A DNA stretch of 5,207 nucleotides from Actinomycetota bacterium (GTDB lineage: Bacteria; Actinomycetota; Thermoleophilia; Gaiellales; Gaiellaceae), in the NCBI GenBank assembly GCA_016870235.1, contig VGCB01000241.1:1-5207 (forward strand), written 5' to 3'. Both the position numbers and the translations under genes were made by a program. Shown piece after piece: positions 5,105 through 5,207 of this stretch (the first letter of the stretch is position 1; every line of letters begins with the position of its first letter). Under the pieces are notes generated by a model. It did not search any database and was not told the DNA's origin. It worked only from the letters and a program-made list of their open reading frames with translations.

Positions 5105-5207
5105 GTGACGGTCCCCGTCGACGACTCGGGCTCGCGACCGACGCCGTCCGCGGTTCCGGACGTCCTCGCGCCTGAGCTCGCGGTCGTCTTCGTCGGGATC
5201 AACCCGG
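5105..5207 (+). CDS. mug: G:T/U mismatch-specific uracil/thymine DNA glycosylase Mug, N-terminal fragment
   Basis: The frame runs off the right edge after 34 codons, but these include a diagnostic segment. VPDVLAPELAVVFVGINPG closely parallels the start of E. coli Mug (VEDILAPGLRVVFCGINPG), and N33 of GINP corresponds to the catalytic Asn18 of E. coli Mug. Mug/TDG enzymes excise uracil, thymine or ethenocytosine from mispairs with guanine, starting base-excision repair. The start taken is the only near-cognate start (GTG) in this frame between the small gene's stop and the motif. It gives a 16-residue leader before VPDVLAP; actinobacterial relatives commonly have a Pro-Thr-containing extension there. 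The adjacent AGGAGG is poorly spaced for this GTG, so the exact start is unsettled. Only the first fifth or so of the protein is visible, so integrity downstream cannot be judged. Confidence 0.85.
   Translation, partial: MTVPVDDSGSRPTPSAVPDVLAPELAVVFVGINP

Noticed and set aside
4864..5202. Minus-strand open frame opposite the small gene and mug start
   Set aside because: No recognisable motifs, and it lies antisense to the diagnostic GINPG glycosylase segment and to the CxxxC protein.

Overview
The window comes from a very GC-rich bacterial chromosome. It has near-universal G/C third positions, long spurious antisense ORFs, and protein families typical of Actinomycetota. Several proteins, especially the 64-residue one at the right, resemble what I remember from deep-branching actinobacteria such as Thermoleophilia/Gaiellales. 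That placement is an impression, not a demonstrated assignment.

Layout: positions 1-4860 are filled by five tightly packed minus-strand genes. In transcription order they are an OsmC/Ohr-family protein (4860-4432), a class-V PLP enzyme of the 'cysteine desulfurase-like' type (4435-3266), an atypical NAD(P)-dependent epimerase/SDR (3269-2292), an M16 zinc peptidase (2238-973) and a group II PLP-dependent decarboxylase (964 to beyond the left edge). The first three are joined by 4-nt stop/start overlaps (ATGA, then GTGA) and look translationally coupled. A 53-nt gap then precedes the M16 gene, and only 8 nt separate M16 from the decarboxylase. Across a 36-nt start-to-start gap, a plus-strand pair diverges: a 64-residue CxxxC protein (4897-5091) and the beginning of mug, the mismatch-specific uracil/thymine DNA glycosylase (5105 to beyond the right edge).

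How the genes may work together: OsmC (thiol-based peroxide chemistry), the PLP class-V enzyme and the SDR form one translational unit. I cannot assign them to a known pathway. M16 and the decarboxylase may be a second transcription unit, because a TANNNT box sits exactly 6 nt before the M16 ATG. The same TANNNT-N6/7-start arrangement occurs before the small plus-strand gene (TACCGT-N7-ATG) and before the third codon of osmC (TAGGCT-N6-GTG). This suggests leaderless transcripts at the likely transcription-unit heads, whereas the operon-internal class-V gene has a clear Shine-Dalgarno sequence.

I see no RNA gene, mobile element, CRISPR array or convincing terminator. The most interesting leads are the leaderless pattern, the class-V enzyme without the usual cysteine-desulfurase active-site loop, and the small CxxxC protein next to mug. 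I do not see clear evidence of a new defence or mobile system.
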